The notes: a model not told the origin generated them from the letters alone. A DNA stretch of 64,000 nucleotides from Onchocerca lupi (GCA_028564675.1 JAOVVO010000436.1:1-64000), one strand, 5' to 3'; counted from the first letter of the stretch, positions 50,180-63,713 are shown. Numbers and translations: made by a program.

Positions 50180-53139
50180 ATGATTACTGCTAATATTAAT
50201 TTTCCGCTTGTATTGTTATCATTATTATTATTCATCAATGTATCAAGAAGTTATGCAGAATTGGTAAGTTATATTATTTGCTTTTTTTTTCCCGCATTTA
50301 TTTTTATTATCTGAAAATGTAAATACGAAATATGAATTCGTTATTTCAAAATGTAAATCCGATTTAAGATTTATTCAAAAATTTTTCTCAAAAAATTCAG
50401 ATTTTTCAAAAATTTAAAATGTTTAATTAATTTGTCATTTTCGAGGTTTTTTTTTTTTAATTCATTGATTAAAATTATATAAGCAAAATTACGCAAAATT
50501 TCATATTTAGAGCTTTTATTATATTTATATTTTGCATTCATACATTCTATATACATAAAAATGTTTAATTAAAAACTTTAAATCTAACAAAAAATATTAC
50601 GTTGAATGTAAAATAAAATTTTATTATGATAAATTGCTAGCTAAATTTTTTTTGCTTAATGAACTTTGAAAATTAAATATGAATGTTAAAGGGATTAACA
50701 TAAGCTTTCGAAAAGATTTCTTCTTGCTGAAAATTAAGAAATATTTGATCTGTTAGAATCACACGAGGAAATCATCAGAATTTTTATTTAATTTTGAAAT
50801 ATTTAATTCATAATGTTGAACATTTCGAATTTTTATTTAGCACTTTTTTTATATCGAAAACTCCACAATGAAAGGAAAATTTGTGAGAATGATTAGCTCT
50901 TCAAATAAATAATTTGAATTTCAATTATACTAATTTATTTTGAACAATTCTGTAATAATCTTGCGGAACAAATAAGTAATTTTATTATCTTAATTTTTGA
51001 TTTTTTTTTTAAAGAATATAAATCAGATTCAATCAAATATATGCTTATATGAACACTATTTGTCGTTTCAAGAAAATCATGAACATATTTGTATGCAACC
51101 ATTATTTCAAGCAATGCAAATTAAATTAGATTTTAATCCAAAATCTGATTTTCAAATCCAATTATTTTCAAGTTTTTGTTATTAGTTGTAATATAATTAA
51201 ATTATATACCTAATGCTCGAAAAAAAAAATGAATCAAGTATTAAATCCATCGAAGCATAATTATTTTTCCAACATCATTTATGCTACTTTTTCTTTTTCT
51301 TTTTAAAAAACTTTTTCCTTTAGTTCGGAGATATTTCTCGAATCAATAATTTCGATTTTTATAATTTTCTGTTTTAGAATTACGATTTACACCGTTATGA
51401 TGTACGTCAGCAATCAAATATTCCATTTTCGACGCCAATTATTAAAATGAGGCCAGGATTTCGTTTGAAAACCGGAATAACTGACCATCAAAGAGCGGAA
51501 CTTTCTTGGTTAGCCACTAATACGGAACCAAACCGGCAGTCTTTCGGAAAACCGCCACGTGCTCAACCATTATTTCATTTAAGAACAACAACCAAACAAC
51601 CGCAAGTATCATCAACAAATCATATCAATTATCAGCAGCATTTTCCGCAACGACAAATATCATCAACAGATACCAATTATCAGCAGCGTTATCTGCAACC
51701 AGAATTATCATCAACAAATCATATCAGTCATCACCAATATTATCAACAATCACAGATATCACCAACAAATTATATCAACTACCAACATCCTTATTATCAT
51801 TATTATACACTTCCACCGACTTATTATGCATCAAATTTTCGAACTATTCCACCAGCATATTATAATAATTATATACCGCCAGCATTTATTCAACCTACTC
51901 ATGTACCTTGTAAGTTATCGCTTTTTTTCCTTGTTTTTGAATTGAATCGATTTTAAAAACTAAGAAAAAAAAAAGAAGGAAATTCATTATTTAATTTAAC
52001 TGAGAAATATTTGTTTAAACAAAATTTTTTTATTCCTGTTAAAATTCATTATTCTTGAAAACTTTTTTTTTCCAAAATTTTTTTTTTGAAATTATAATTT
52101 TTTTTAATAGTATCAACAATGATATCAGCAATTCGCGGTATATTATCGATTGTTCAAAAAACAATGAATCCTAATAGTACCGATGATATGGATTTTCAAA
52201 CAGTTCATAAAAACATTCCGAAAGAGTCAAATTTGAATAATAGCAGTAAACAATTACCGCGAAAACCATCATTATTACCATCATCATCATCATCATCATC
52301 ATCTCCATCATCACCATTATCAACATCACCATCATCAGCAACATTGGAAAAAGTAGTAGTAGCATCGATATCAGTAAATGATAATGACGACGATAATGAT
52401 GATAAAAGGGAACAATTGGTTAATGTTGAACAAATGAAAGAAACAGCAATTCAAAAGGTAACATTTGTTTAAATGACGAATAAAAAAATTTTTTGTTTTT
52501 TTTTGTGCAAAAATTTTTTTTCACAATTGATGAAAACATAAATTTGTATCTAAATTTAATCGTTTTTTCTTTCGCAAAAATTTAACTTCCCTATAAATAC
52601 TTGCTAAATCGTATAGTAAATATTGAATGATAGAAAAAGAATTCGATTTTTTTTTTCACAAAAAAATATTTTTAGATATTTTGATAATTTTGACTCATTC
52701 GCGTCGATGCTTTTGATGGTTATCTTTTTTTCTTTTTCAGATCAAAGGAATTTTATTAATCATTTAGTTTTTGCTTTTGTTTCTTTTTTCATTTTCGTTT
52801 CAGGTCAAAGAGATTTCGAAATTAATCGAATTAACTTCATATGGAATTAGCGAAATTGATAATAGTAATACTGAAAATATTGCTACCTCTATTACTACTA
52901 CCACTGCTGCTACAACAACAATAAAAGCAATAAGGACTGGTATCACTACGATAAAATCTACTACAACAACACAACCAATTGATGATGGTAGCAATCTTTT
53001 GGGAAGTTTATTAAGCGGTCGTCTTGACAAGGTTGATTGGTTTGGATCACTTTTTGGTATGAATAATTTACCAACCAAAGAAGAAGGTAGTGCTATGGCA
53101 CAGATTTTTCAAGGTGGCATATTTGGCCCAGCTAGTTGA
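50180..53139 (+). CDS. secreted low-complexity protein with internal repeats
   Basis: I do not recognise a family. Four exons (50180-50263, 51378-51909, 52111-52457, 52804-53139) keep frame and give 432 aa. Exon 1 encodes an evident signal peptide: a hydrophobic core FPLVLLSLLLFINV, with likely cleavage near SRSYA. Exon 2 holds a basic, Pro-rich start, then about four imperfect 16-18-residue repeats built on (Q/E)(I/V/L)SSTNHINYQQ, and then a Tyr/Pro/His-rich stretch (YYHYYTLPPTYY). Exon 3 contains a Ser/Pro tract and an acidic DNDDDNDD patch. Exon 4 has a Thr-rich segment and a C-terminal part with GSLLSGRLDKVDWFGSLFG that looks folded or amphipathic. No cysteine framework is seen beyond a stray residue. 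Such Q/N/Y- and S/T-rich secreted proteins occur in nematode cuticle or excretory products, but that role is inferred from composition only. Conservation outside close relatives is doubtful. Confidence 0.8.
51590..51795 (+). repeat. coding tandem repeat in the secreted protein
   Basis: About four diverged units of 48-54 bases encode variants of the peptide QISSTNHINYQQ followed by a variable Tyr/Gln/Pro tail. The reading frame is kept through all units, so the repeat is part of the protein and not an intron. Confidence 0.65.
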
Positions 53140-53717
53140 TCTTGGCTCTTTTTTTTTTGAAGTGGAAAATTTTATTGAAAAATGGTTTTGAATGAGAATT
53201 TGAAAACTTCTGATGAATTAATTATTATTAATAATATGAAATTTTAATATGGAATAATATGCATACAATTTGATAACATATAATTAATTTAGGAATTCCT
53301 TGACTTTTTTTTAAGATTAAAAATGAAAACTTACAATTTCATGCCAAAAATATTATTGTGGTAAATGGAAAAAAAAGCGAGGAAACTAACATTTAAATAT
53401 GATTAAGTTTAAATTTGCGACTTTATAAAAATATTATCTCCTTTAGGAATTTTGAACATTTTGACAGTTTTACTTGCATATTTGTTTAGATACTAAGAAT
53501 TTTTTTCTTTCTTAAATTATTAGAAAAAAAAAAGAGATAAAGAAAAATCAAATTAGTTCATTTTCTATAAATTGGTTTGCTTTACATATAAATGAATATG
53601 CAATAATGAATGTATTCAAATATTTTATTCTTAACTTGTTTGTATAATATGTAAATGTGAATTTGAATTTTAAACATATAAGGAAAAACAAAATAAACAG
53701 ACAGGTTAATTAATTAA
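53140..53717. other. convergent intergenic region
   Basis: The stretch separates the 3' ends of the plus-strand secreted-protein gene and the minus-strand channel gene. It holds only AT-rich 3' flanking sequence, with AATAAA words usable on the plus strand (for example near 53692) and TTTATT words for the minus strand. No exon is seen. Confidence 0.6.
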
Positions 53718-54092
53718 TTATGATGGCTTTGATACCGGATATCGTGAATAATTCATCCAATATGCACAATTGAATATCAGAAATAATGTCGGAAATAAAA
53801 GTCCTGAAAAAAAAAGGAAAAAAAAACGACGAAGAAATTAAGAATTTCATTTATCACTATTCAAATAATAAAATATATTATTCTAACAATAAAAATTCAA
53901 CAATAAATGATCGAGTTACATTAAATTATTAATTTTTTTTAAATTTAAATTCATATAATTTTTTATGCTCAAGAAATTTTTTCATAATTTCATCAAATTT
54001 TGAATGATTTGCTGCCACATTTCCATCTCTATTATTACCACTATTACTACTAATAATAATGATAATAATAACACTAGTAGTAATAATAATAA

Positions 54093-54172
<80 letters not shown>

Positions 54173-57100
54173 TAATAAGAGCATACATCATCATAAAAGG
54201 TAAATTTTCCTCTGTAATATTTATCAATGAATATTCAGATTTTCTATTTCCTTGAAAAGTACGAATAAATTATTATTCAGATATTTTATTACCATTTCAG
54301 AACATTTTTCATAACTCACTACTTTCTTGTTCAATACTTTTTAATGATTGAAATCCTTTTACCAATTTTTAATTTTATTCATTACTAATCTTTCACCTTT
54401 TATCAGAAAATACTCAGATTTTTTATTCCTTTTTTCATTTTTAATAAATTTTTAACTTGTTTTTCGAGTCATTTCAACAAAAATTGTATGAACAATTACA
54501 AAAATTGAATGGTTTCATTTAATCACCTGTTATTTTAATTATTTATATAATCATTTTAATTATTTATATAATCTTATTTTTTTTGAACAATTACAAAAAT
54601 TGAATGCTGTCATTTAACCACCTGTTATTTTAATTGTTTATATAATCATTTTAATTATTTATATAATATTATTTAGATTTGATTTATTCAGTAAAATTTG
54701 CTACTTAATATATATTTTTGTTTATTTCAGACATTTCGTTATGGATAAAATTAAATCATAAATTTAGTATTGTCGTTATACTTTCTCTTAATGACAATTT
54801 CAAATTATTATATCATTTATTCGATATCAAGCAAGTAAAAAAATTACCATTTGTTAGTATCCAAATTATTTTTTAATATTGCTTCAAAATAAAGCATCCA
54901 AATAATTGATAAAGATATACTAACTAAATATATTTGAAATAGATATTTTTAATTCGTAGTTTTTTCTTTTCAAATGTTCAAAATCAAACTTGATAAGTAA
55001 TCGGCTTGTTTAGCGCGATCATTAGTGCTAAATTTTCTCCTTAACCAACCAAAAAATTTAAATTGCTTATAATATCGCTTCATCAAATGACGATTTTGCC
55101 TAATTTGTCGCCATTTATTATCATTATCAGTGATTATCGTATTGATTCGTTCACCATTTTCTTCATCTGAATCACTCCTTTGCCTCACCCATATTTCACC
55201 ACATTCCATCTATTAATAAAATATTCATATTTCATTTGTTGTAATATTAGTTTTGAATTTTTTTATTAATATTTTATTATTAATTCATGCTTATTTAATT
55301 ACAAGCTAAGCTAATTTCAAATACCGGCAAAAAGAAATGATGAATTAAAATTTTTATTCAATTTCTCTATCTTTCACCTTGCATATGGAATAAATGAATA
55401 ATTATATTTCGTAAATTCTAAGAAAATAATAATTTTTCAATCCACTAATTTGAATGATCAAAGTTTCAATCATTTCATTGAAATTGCCGATTTACCGCAA
55501 AAGTAGAAAATTTTTTAGTTGGAAAAGAAAAAGAAAAAATTAATCAATTTGATAATTTAATTGCAAGAGAAATTTACAGCATTTGTTTTTTCCCTTTCGT
55601 TATCAACTATAAAATGTTATTATCAACTATAAAATGTTACAGTTCCAGCGAATTGATAATTTCAATGAACTGATTGAAAAATCGAAATTGTTCAAATTTA
55701 TGCGTTGAAAAACTCGCATTAAAATTAAGCAAAAAATAGAATTTAAAAAAGTAATTATGATTATTTTACTTTCCTAAACAGATTAAAGATAATATTATAC
55801 CGCATCTTTATTAAAAATGATAAGCTGTGTTGCTGCCATTTGATTAGAATGTTCTATCAGTGCATTCGATTTCCTTCTATTTCTTTTCATACCTAAAAAT
55901 CAGTTATTTTTTTAAGTTCTGAAATTGTTTCTTTCTATGATATAAATAGTTTTTTAGGAAAGGAAATTAAATTTCACAAATTTATTCTGGAATTCCAAAA
56001 CGTGTATCTCATTTTTTCATTATTTTTAATTTAATTCTTTATTATTATTGTTATCAATATTGTTATTATCATTATAATTATAACTGCATTATTATTGTTA
56101 TATTAGTACCTGATCATTTATCGCATTATATAAATAATTATAGTATTAATGTATGATAATGTATAAAATTTCTCTTATAAGTAAAATTAGTTATATCATT
56201 TTATAAAATGAAAACTTTCTGCTTCCAGCATCAAGCTCACATTATTACCTTAATCAGATGTTCAGCATTAATTGAAACATTCAGTTTCATCTTACGAAAG
56301 TATTTTAAATTAAGTATGAATGTATTATAGAAATAATCAACTGATAAATATAAAAGTTTCAGTTTTTTTAAAATAATTTTTAAAATTGAAGAGAAAAAAC
56401 AAACTTCTGCTACGATTTCGTGATGACATATATGTAACCCAAGCGAATTCCAACAAGGCTCCAAAAATAAAAGTGAGACATGCTGTAGTAATTGAAATTC
56501 TTGTAATTTTTAATAAAAGAAATATTAAAAATTTAAGAGAGAAAAAGAGAGAGGGGAAAAGAAAAAAAAGGAGAAAGAGGGGAAGGATGGGAAAAATGTG
56601 ACAAATAACGTAATTTTGCAATAATTAGAAGTGAAAGAATTTTTGTAAAAGTATTATTTCAATATATAGGAGATAAAATGAAAAAAATAATAATAATTGA
56701 TGAATAAAATGTTCGGAGATAAATGGAATGAAATAATTAAGTAGCTGATATCATATCGCATTAATGCAAGTTTCACGCAGTAATCTTCAAGCAAAATGTG
56801 ATATCACATTATCATCTGATCAACTATGCACAATATATCATGTGATCAGATAATCATTGATAACATTTTGAATAATAGTGCAAAGCATATATTAATCAAT
56901 TTCGGTATAATTAAAACAAGAATATTTTATGAATATATTACTGGAAGTTTCTAATTACAACAAACAATCTTTTACACTTCGTAATTAATAATTGTAATGA
57001 TATGGTTTCAAATTTTTTTTGAAAAATTAAGTAAATTCATAAATTAATTACTTACCGCCAATCCATACATCAATAGCTTTTGTATAAGATACTGGTGGCA

Positions 57101-60100
57101 ATTTGGCATTAATTCCAGAAGCCTACAAATAAGAAACATTTCTTTTGAAATTAATCGATGATGAATTCATATCTATGTTTAAAAAATTTTCTAAATTTAA
57201 AAATTAGTTTATTACATAAAAATTTCGTACGCATTTTTTCTTTTCTTTTTTTCCTTAAAAAATTAGTCTTCTAATTTTCGATCATCCGAAATGCAGCATA
57301 ATGATCTTTTGATTTTTATGTCAAGTAACTGAAGATTTATTTTTTAGCTCACAAAAATATATTTAAGTAAATGAATTTTTTTTAAAACTTTTTCTTGCAA
57401 TATTTTTGTTAAGTTGAATCAAAAAGATTAAATTTTCCATTTTTCTTGAAAACAGCATATAGTTTTGCAATATATGTATCTTTTGCAGCAAAAAAAAAAA
57501 AAAAAAAAAAGGGTAGAAATGTGGTAAAATTAATAATTAGAACAAATGAATCTAATTGATAACAGTGCTAGTATTTTAAGACAATTGGTTGAGGATTTTA
57601 ATCAGTCTATGTGCAATTAAATAGTTTAAAAGATTATAAAATTAAGACAAACCTGAGTGGTCATTGTGAGCAAAGTGGTGACACCCAATGTGACACGAGC
57701 TGGTATTGCAGTACGATCTAGCCAAAATGATACCCAAGACACAATAACAAGCATCGAACTTGGCACATACAATTGCAATAAATAATAGCTATAAATCAAT
57801 CACACTATTTTTATTCAATTCAATTATTAAATTTCAATAATCAAAAAGTTAATGAATTAATTGCTAAAAAATTAATGTTATATGGGGAATGCTCTGCATA
57901 AATATAGATGTATGCATAAATTTCTGTTGAGTATTGGAATTAAATACTTAAATCGAATGAAAACTATGCAATTATGTAAAGACATATATATGTATATACA
58001 TATATTCATAATTTTCGTCTTAGATTTTAAGTTTTAAAAAAAAAACTTACGACAGTTTAATGCTATCATTTCACGTTAAGATAAACCAAAAATTATTAAT
58101 TCCTCATTTTAAATATTTACATGAAGAAATACTTCGAAAAAAAAAGAACCATAAATTCAAAATCCAAGAAAGAACTGACTTTTTCCTTTTTTTTTTCTCT
58201 CTAATGAAATTGAATTGGATTAAAAAAAGAAAAGAGCAAAAAAAGGCGAGAATCTTCAGACAGCTCTGAAATAATTATTGAGCATAAAAAGTTTAAAATC
58301 CAAGTTTTTGCCAATATTGAATAAATAATCTTTTTAAACGCATCAAAGTTTATAAATTAAATTATCGTAGAATTGTTTGGTAATTTGATAATTTTAATTG
58401 AATTGGATCAAAAAGAAGTCTAGACAAAATTTGCAAAGTTCTCAAATGCAACGGCATAAAAATAATCAATTTTTCTTTTCTTCCGAAATTAAAAATTGAA
58501 AAGGAAAAGAAAAACAAGAATTTGCGATTAACCTGAATTGTCGTCTTAGTTCCAAAACGGTACGTAAGCATGAGTATGTCCCAGTATTAGTTTTACTTGT
58601 ACAAAATGTTGTCGTAACATTACTAAGTTGAAAACTTGGTAAAGATGAATGTAAACCTTCCTTTAATTGAACTGGATCTTTACTTTTCCAAACATATTCT
58701 GGAAAAAAAAGTGAATTAAACAAATTGATTAGATTTTTTATTTAGCGTTTTAAACGCTTAAATTCTTAAAAAATGAAACATTCATTTCAACATCGTTATT
58801 ACTTCTATTGATGATGAGATAAAATTAGAAATTTAAAAAACGGCACCTAATTATTTAGAATACGTAGATTTTATGACATATAAAATAAAAATTTATATAT
58901 GGAATCTGTATACATATACTCACCTACTTAATTATTTATTAAAGTCGATTTTTACAATTAACTAAAAAATCTATTATTTCCTATTAAAAAAAAGATTAAA
59001 ATAAAATATTAAAAATAGAAAAAAAACAAAGAAACTTCAAAAGTTCAAATTCAAATAAATGATAATGTCTGTTATAGATAATCAAATTTAAAGCAAAACT
59101 CTCTTCCGGATTACTGTAATTAAATTCACATTTAACTCAATATACTTAATCTTATCTTAATCAATTTTATTTTTGTACTAAGTTAATGTTAAAAAAGGAA
59201 ATATGCTACCAATATCATCTGTTGTATATGCGTAAGAGGCAAGATCAATAAGGCACGTTTGGATATCCATTGGATAATACTGCAATCATTATTATCATTA
59301 TTTAAAAATCTAATTAAAAATTTGCAAGAAATTTTTATAATTAAAGCTGCAAACTGACAAACTGTCAAATGTTTTTTAATTGGAAATTTACTTCCCGAAA
59401 TTACTCCTACAAATAATTTCCACTCTCCAACAATGAAATACTTTTCAAACTTTAATATGTATATATTTATTTATTTTTTCTTAGTTCATTTTATACGCAC
59501 TCTAAATTATAGATAATTAAATAATTAATGGTATCTTTTTAATGCATAACAAATTTGGTTCAACTTAATCAAGTGCATCAAATAAAATACATGGAATTTT
59601 CTCGAATTTTAAATTCCTTACATTTGAAACTTTCTGTGCTCTCAAACTTATGAAATCTATCATTTCTTTTTTCTGTTTTAGAATAAATAATTTTTATAAA
59701 TAATTTCTATAAGTACAGATTGGACCTTGATACGAAAAAAAGACTCTTTAAGAGAATTTTTTGCTTTTTTAAATTAAGTTATAATAAAATATAGCTAGAA
59801 TTTTTTGAGTAGCAAAAACAAAAAAGAAAATGAAAATTTGAATTATGAAAAAATAAAAATTTTCTAATTTAAATTTAAAATTTTGAGGTTTTTTCCTTTT
59901 CATTTATTCATATTTTATCAATAAATTATCAAAAGTAAAAATAAGAAATTGCAAGATTAATTACTCGAAGATTTCTCAAATATTTTGAAAATATTTTCTG
60001 TTTTTTTTTTTTGTTATAAAGTAATTTTAAAATATTACCTGTAAATGCATTGGACATGATAATACAAGTGATATTCTAACACTATACAATATAGTACCAT

Positions 60101-62182
60101 CTTTATGTACACGTATAAGAACATTCGGCTTATCAATCATATGACGTTGAGCTTGCTTTTCATTCTATAAATTAATTTAGCATTTTTTTGCCGAAAAAAA
60201 AAATTAAAAACTCAAAAATTTTCATTCGTAATTCTAAATTCGACTGCAATTTTCAATGTTATGGCGAAATATTTTGATTGAATAAAATATCTTTTTTAAA
60301 ATTATTTTGCATAATAATTTGGCTTTCATTGGAATTCTGATAATAATTATTTTATTAATAATGTAATAAATTTATGTATTTAGTAATTAAGTGACTTACT
60401 TTTTTCTTGATAAAACTATTAATTGAATATTAGTTTTATAACCTGAAAAAATGAATCCGGCATCCAAATTTGCTGTCCGGCTGTAAGAATTACAAAATCA
60501 GGTGTATTATCACGTGGATATCCAAATGCTAATCGTCCATCGACCCAACTTTCCCGAAATGTGAGCTGAACACTATATTCCATATTTACATCATCTATTT
60601 TTGATATGCTATAAAATAATATCATAGTTTTATTATTGTTCGACACTTAATTGCAACATTGATTATAAATGAAAATTAATTAATTTTAAAGAAACCAAAA
60701 AAAAAAAATTGACCTTCGTATCAGCATATTTACGGCAACAACTACAGGCCCATGGCCACCTGAAAATTGCTCATTTATAAGTAAATTTAAAAATCAATTT
60801 GTAAATTCTAAATCATAATTAGTATAAGAGTAAGGTTGAAATTGATGAAAAGAGTTATGAAGGAGTAAAAATTCTTCAAAACTGTAAAAAATATCGTTTT
60901 TAGATTTTTTTTTTTAATATTTATAAACGTTGGTTATAAATAGAACTAATCAATAGGCAATATTTATTTGTTGATTATCAGACAAATATTTTTTTTATTT
61001 GATAATCAATGAAATGTCAAAAGTGGAAAAATTTATTAAAATTTAAATTATTCTTCAATGAAATACCTGTAATACTAAGATTTGTTCCTGGTGGTCGTAC
61101 CCTCCAATCATATCCTTTTCCAAGCAGTTTATTGATAATATCAGTATCCGTTGATGCTTTTGTTACACTAGATGAAAAAAAAAAATTATTTGTTTTTAAA
61201 ATTTTTGTAATTACTGTTGTAATTTGTTATTTCATTTTTTTAAATAGCATAAATTTTTCTTTATTCTTTTAATTAAATAAAAAAGATTTTTGTTTTTTTT
61301 CTCCTGTATATTATGGATTTTAAGAACAGCAATCACTCAGATATTTGATATTCTGTTAAAAACGGAAATGATTTAAAATTATGATCCATATGAATGATTC
61401 CATGTAAAACAATTTCAACTTCGATCATGTAAAAATTTTTAACCGTTATTTGCATAATCTTATAAAAGCTGTTTCGAATGAAATTTGCAGATTGTTGAAA
61501 TTTTCGTGCATATAATGTCATTAAATGCTTTTGCATATAATCACATAAACTCCAAATAATATGCAAAAGTGTGGCAATTTAAACAAAATTCAATGCGACA
61601 TATTTATTCAAGCATTATGTTGCACGCATTTTAAATTTTCATAAGGAATAAAAATTTTTTTTGCAATTTTCTATTACATAAAACGATTAATTCAATTACT
61701 TCATTTCGATAATATATTCAGGGCATAATAATAATAGCTTCAATCAAAAAATTTTCGATCTTTTCTGATTTCACTTACTACTAATATCAAGCTAATTTGT
61801 CCATTTCCTTAAATTTTAACTTTTTTTTATTTTTAAATTTTAAAATGATTATTAGATCATAGCTCTATGGTCTGTACATTAGATTACAAATTTTACTTCA
61901 AGAATAAATTATGCATAATTACATAAATTGAAAATTCAATTTACTAAAATGAAATTTACTATTTTAATTTCCTTTGCAAAATAAAAAGCAAAAAAGCGAA
62001 TCAAGTTATTACTTAAAATAATTGAAATAAGATTCTTTTTTTTATTTTGACGACAAAAATTGTAGTTACCGACTAATAAGCGTAAGTGATAATATCGGTA
62101 ATAATAACGGCAAATGATTCGCGTGATTGAAGCCGATTAACGAAATGATTGACGTGGATTTGTAGCAGTGAAAAAGAAACAT
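53718..62182 (-). CDS. glutamate-gated chloride channel subunit (Cys-loop receptor)
   Basis: Invertebrate GluCls are pentameric inhibitory channels opened by glutamate and by ivermectin. Thirteen exons keep frame and give 485 aa: 62182-62070, 61167-61067, 60759-60714, 60608-60443, 60164-60039, 59279-59210, 58698-58533, 57788-57653, 57122-57056, 56482-56414, 55892-55801, 55209-54990, 53803-53718. A hydrophobic leader (residues 1-38) precedes the ligand domain. The Cys-loop is Cys179-Cys193, and the second disulfide typical of GluCl and glycine receptors is Cys240-Cys251. By the numbering I recall for the C. elegans GluCl structure, all glutamate contacts are present: Arg86, Arg105, Ser170, Ser199, Tyr200, Thr246, Tyr249. 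M2 begins PAR, as in anion channels. M3 is [17 protein letters not shown]4 ([14 protein letters not shown]) was found as a separate last exon, and its split AGA codon fits the weak donor at 54989. M2 15' is Ala309. I cannot decide which GluCl paralogue this is. Confidence 0.93.
54046..54178 (+). repeat. (TAA)n microsatellite
   Basis: About 130 bases of TAA/AAT units with a few interruptions, inside the last intron of the channel gene (minus strand). Confidence 0.9.
54490..54679 (+). repeat. 95-bp tandem duplication in a channel intron
   Basis: Copy 1 (54490-54584) and copy 2 (54585-54679) both begin GAACAATTACAAAAATTGAATG and contain CACCTGTTATTTTAATT plus two TTTATATAAT words. They differ at only a few positions, so the duplication is recent relative to the other repeats here. 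It lies in the last intron of the channel gene. Confidence 0.8.
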
Positions 62183-63713
62183 TCAGTGGAAATAGTTGAT
62201 AATGATAAAATAGCAGAAACAATAATGATAACAGCAACTTTATTAGTCGACGCCTACGCCAGTTGTCATCAGTGGTGACTATTTCGGCTATCTTCCTCCA
62301 TGAATAGTTTGAGAGTTCATTTCTTGAATGCTACAGTTGAAATAATCTGAACTTGAATAATAAATTTCAGAATCAATTAAGACTTGAATAAAGAAATAAT
62401 CTAAACTTGAATATTTTCAGCAATTAATAAATGCAAAATAATTTCGAGATAGTATTTTATAAAAATTTTGAAATTCCAAAACGGAATTAATTCCAGTTCA
62501 TTTTTTTTTAAGCACATGAAATTTAAAGTTCTAAATAGAATTAATTTTAGCATGTGAAATCTACAATTGCTGGATAGGATTAATTCTAACATGTGAAATT
62601 TGAAATTTCAAAACGAAATTAATTCTAGCACATGAAATTTGAAATTTTGGAGAGGATTAATTATGACATGTAAAATTTGAAATTCTGAACGGAATTAATT
62701 CCAAAAAAAGTTTGTGGACGAACAAATCGCGCATATAAATGCTAAATTAATAACAGGAATAATTTGGAGAAATATATTTAGTTATATATACTTTTCAAAG
62801 AACGAAATTACAATTTAAAATTCTCAAAATATTTTTCAATCAATAAAATCCAATTTTCACCGAATTTTAAATTGAACGTCTTATAATTTTTAGCGTTAAA
62901 TAACTGATATTTCATTGCCACATTGTTTCGATTAACTAATATTTAATATCTGTACATAATTACCTTAAAAAAAATAAGAGTAGCAATCTAATAGATTAAT
63001 ATTAATTAAACTTGTCAAAATGGTAACTTAATAGGCAGATCTTTATTAAGCTTATTATTAGCTAAGATTAAGGAAAATTTGGAATTAATTACAGACAAGT
63101 AGATTAATGCATTATTATGATGCATTTCACTGGATAACATAACAATATTCTAGAATCAAATAAATTATTAATTAGCAAATCGACCAAATTTTTTTTTTTT
63201 TCCAAAATGAACTATCTCGCAATGTATGTAAACCGAAAAAAAATTAAGCAAATTAATGCTTTTTTTTTAATGCAATGATAAATTCTAAACTTTAAAATTT
63301 CATTAAAAAATAAAAACAAAAAGAAAAATGATATAATTATTCAAATATTAATTAAAAAATGATAATTGTGCATATGCCCCTGGCCCATAATATGATAAAA
63401 CATAAGAAATGTGTTAAGATTTTGTTCTTTTTTAAAATATAGAGAAGAAGATGAAGGTTGGTTTATTTGCAATAAAAAGAAAAAGTGAAAAATTTATGGT
63501 GATGAAAAGGGGTTGGCCAAGGATGAATGCAAGCCTAGTTCGTAACAAAAGCCATAAATTGTTAGGCCAAGATCTATTCTATATGTAGATAAATATAGAA
63601 TAAGTCTAGAAAATAATACTTATAAATATATGCAAAAAAAAAGAAAACCGTTTTCTTGTTATGTTTATTATAAAAGAAAACTTTTTTTTTTAAAACTAGT
63701 CACGGTATCGCAT
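62183..63713. other. upstream region of the channel gene
   Basis: This lies between the channel start codon and the next minus-strand gene. The first 150 bases (62183-62330, less AT-rich) probably hold the 5' untranslated region or an acceptor. A 38-bp tandem repeat follows (62475-62705). Beyond that only AT-rich DNA is seen. No promoter element can be assigned. Confidence 0.5.
62475..62705 (+). repeat. tandem repeat with unit of about 38 bp
   Basis: Five to six diverged units have the form GAATTAATTCTAGCACATGAAATTTGAAATTTC..., spaced 37-39 bases apart except where a T run expands one unit near 62500. It sits 0.3-0.5 kb upstream of the channel start codon, in its presumed promoter region. 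Confidence 0.7.

Noticed and set aside
52171..52365. Met-rich minus-strand open frame
   Set aside because: It is antisense to the Ser-tract coding region of the secreted-protein gene. The Met/Leu runs come from repeated ATC/ATG triplets.
62073..62330. 85-codon open frame on the minus strand overlapping channel exon 1 in another frame, with a hydrophobic stretch
   Set aside because: It has no ATG. The frame used by the ATG at 62182 ends in a GTAACT donor whose phase matches the next channel exon exactly.
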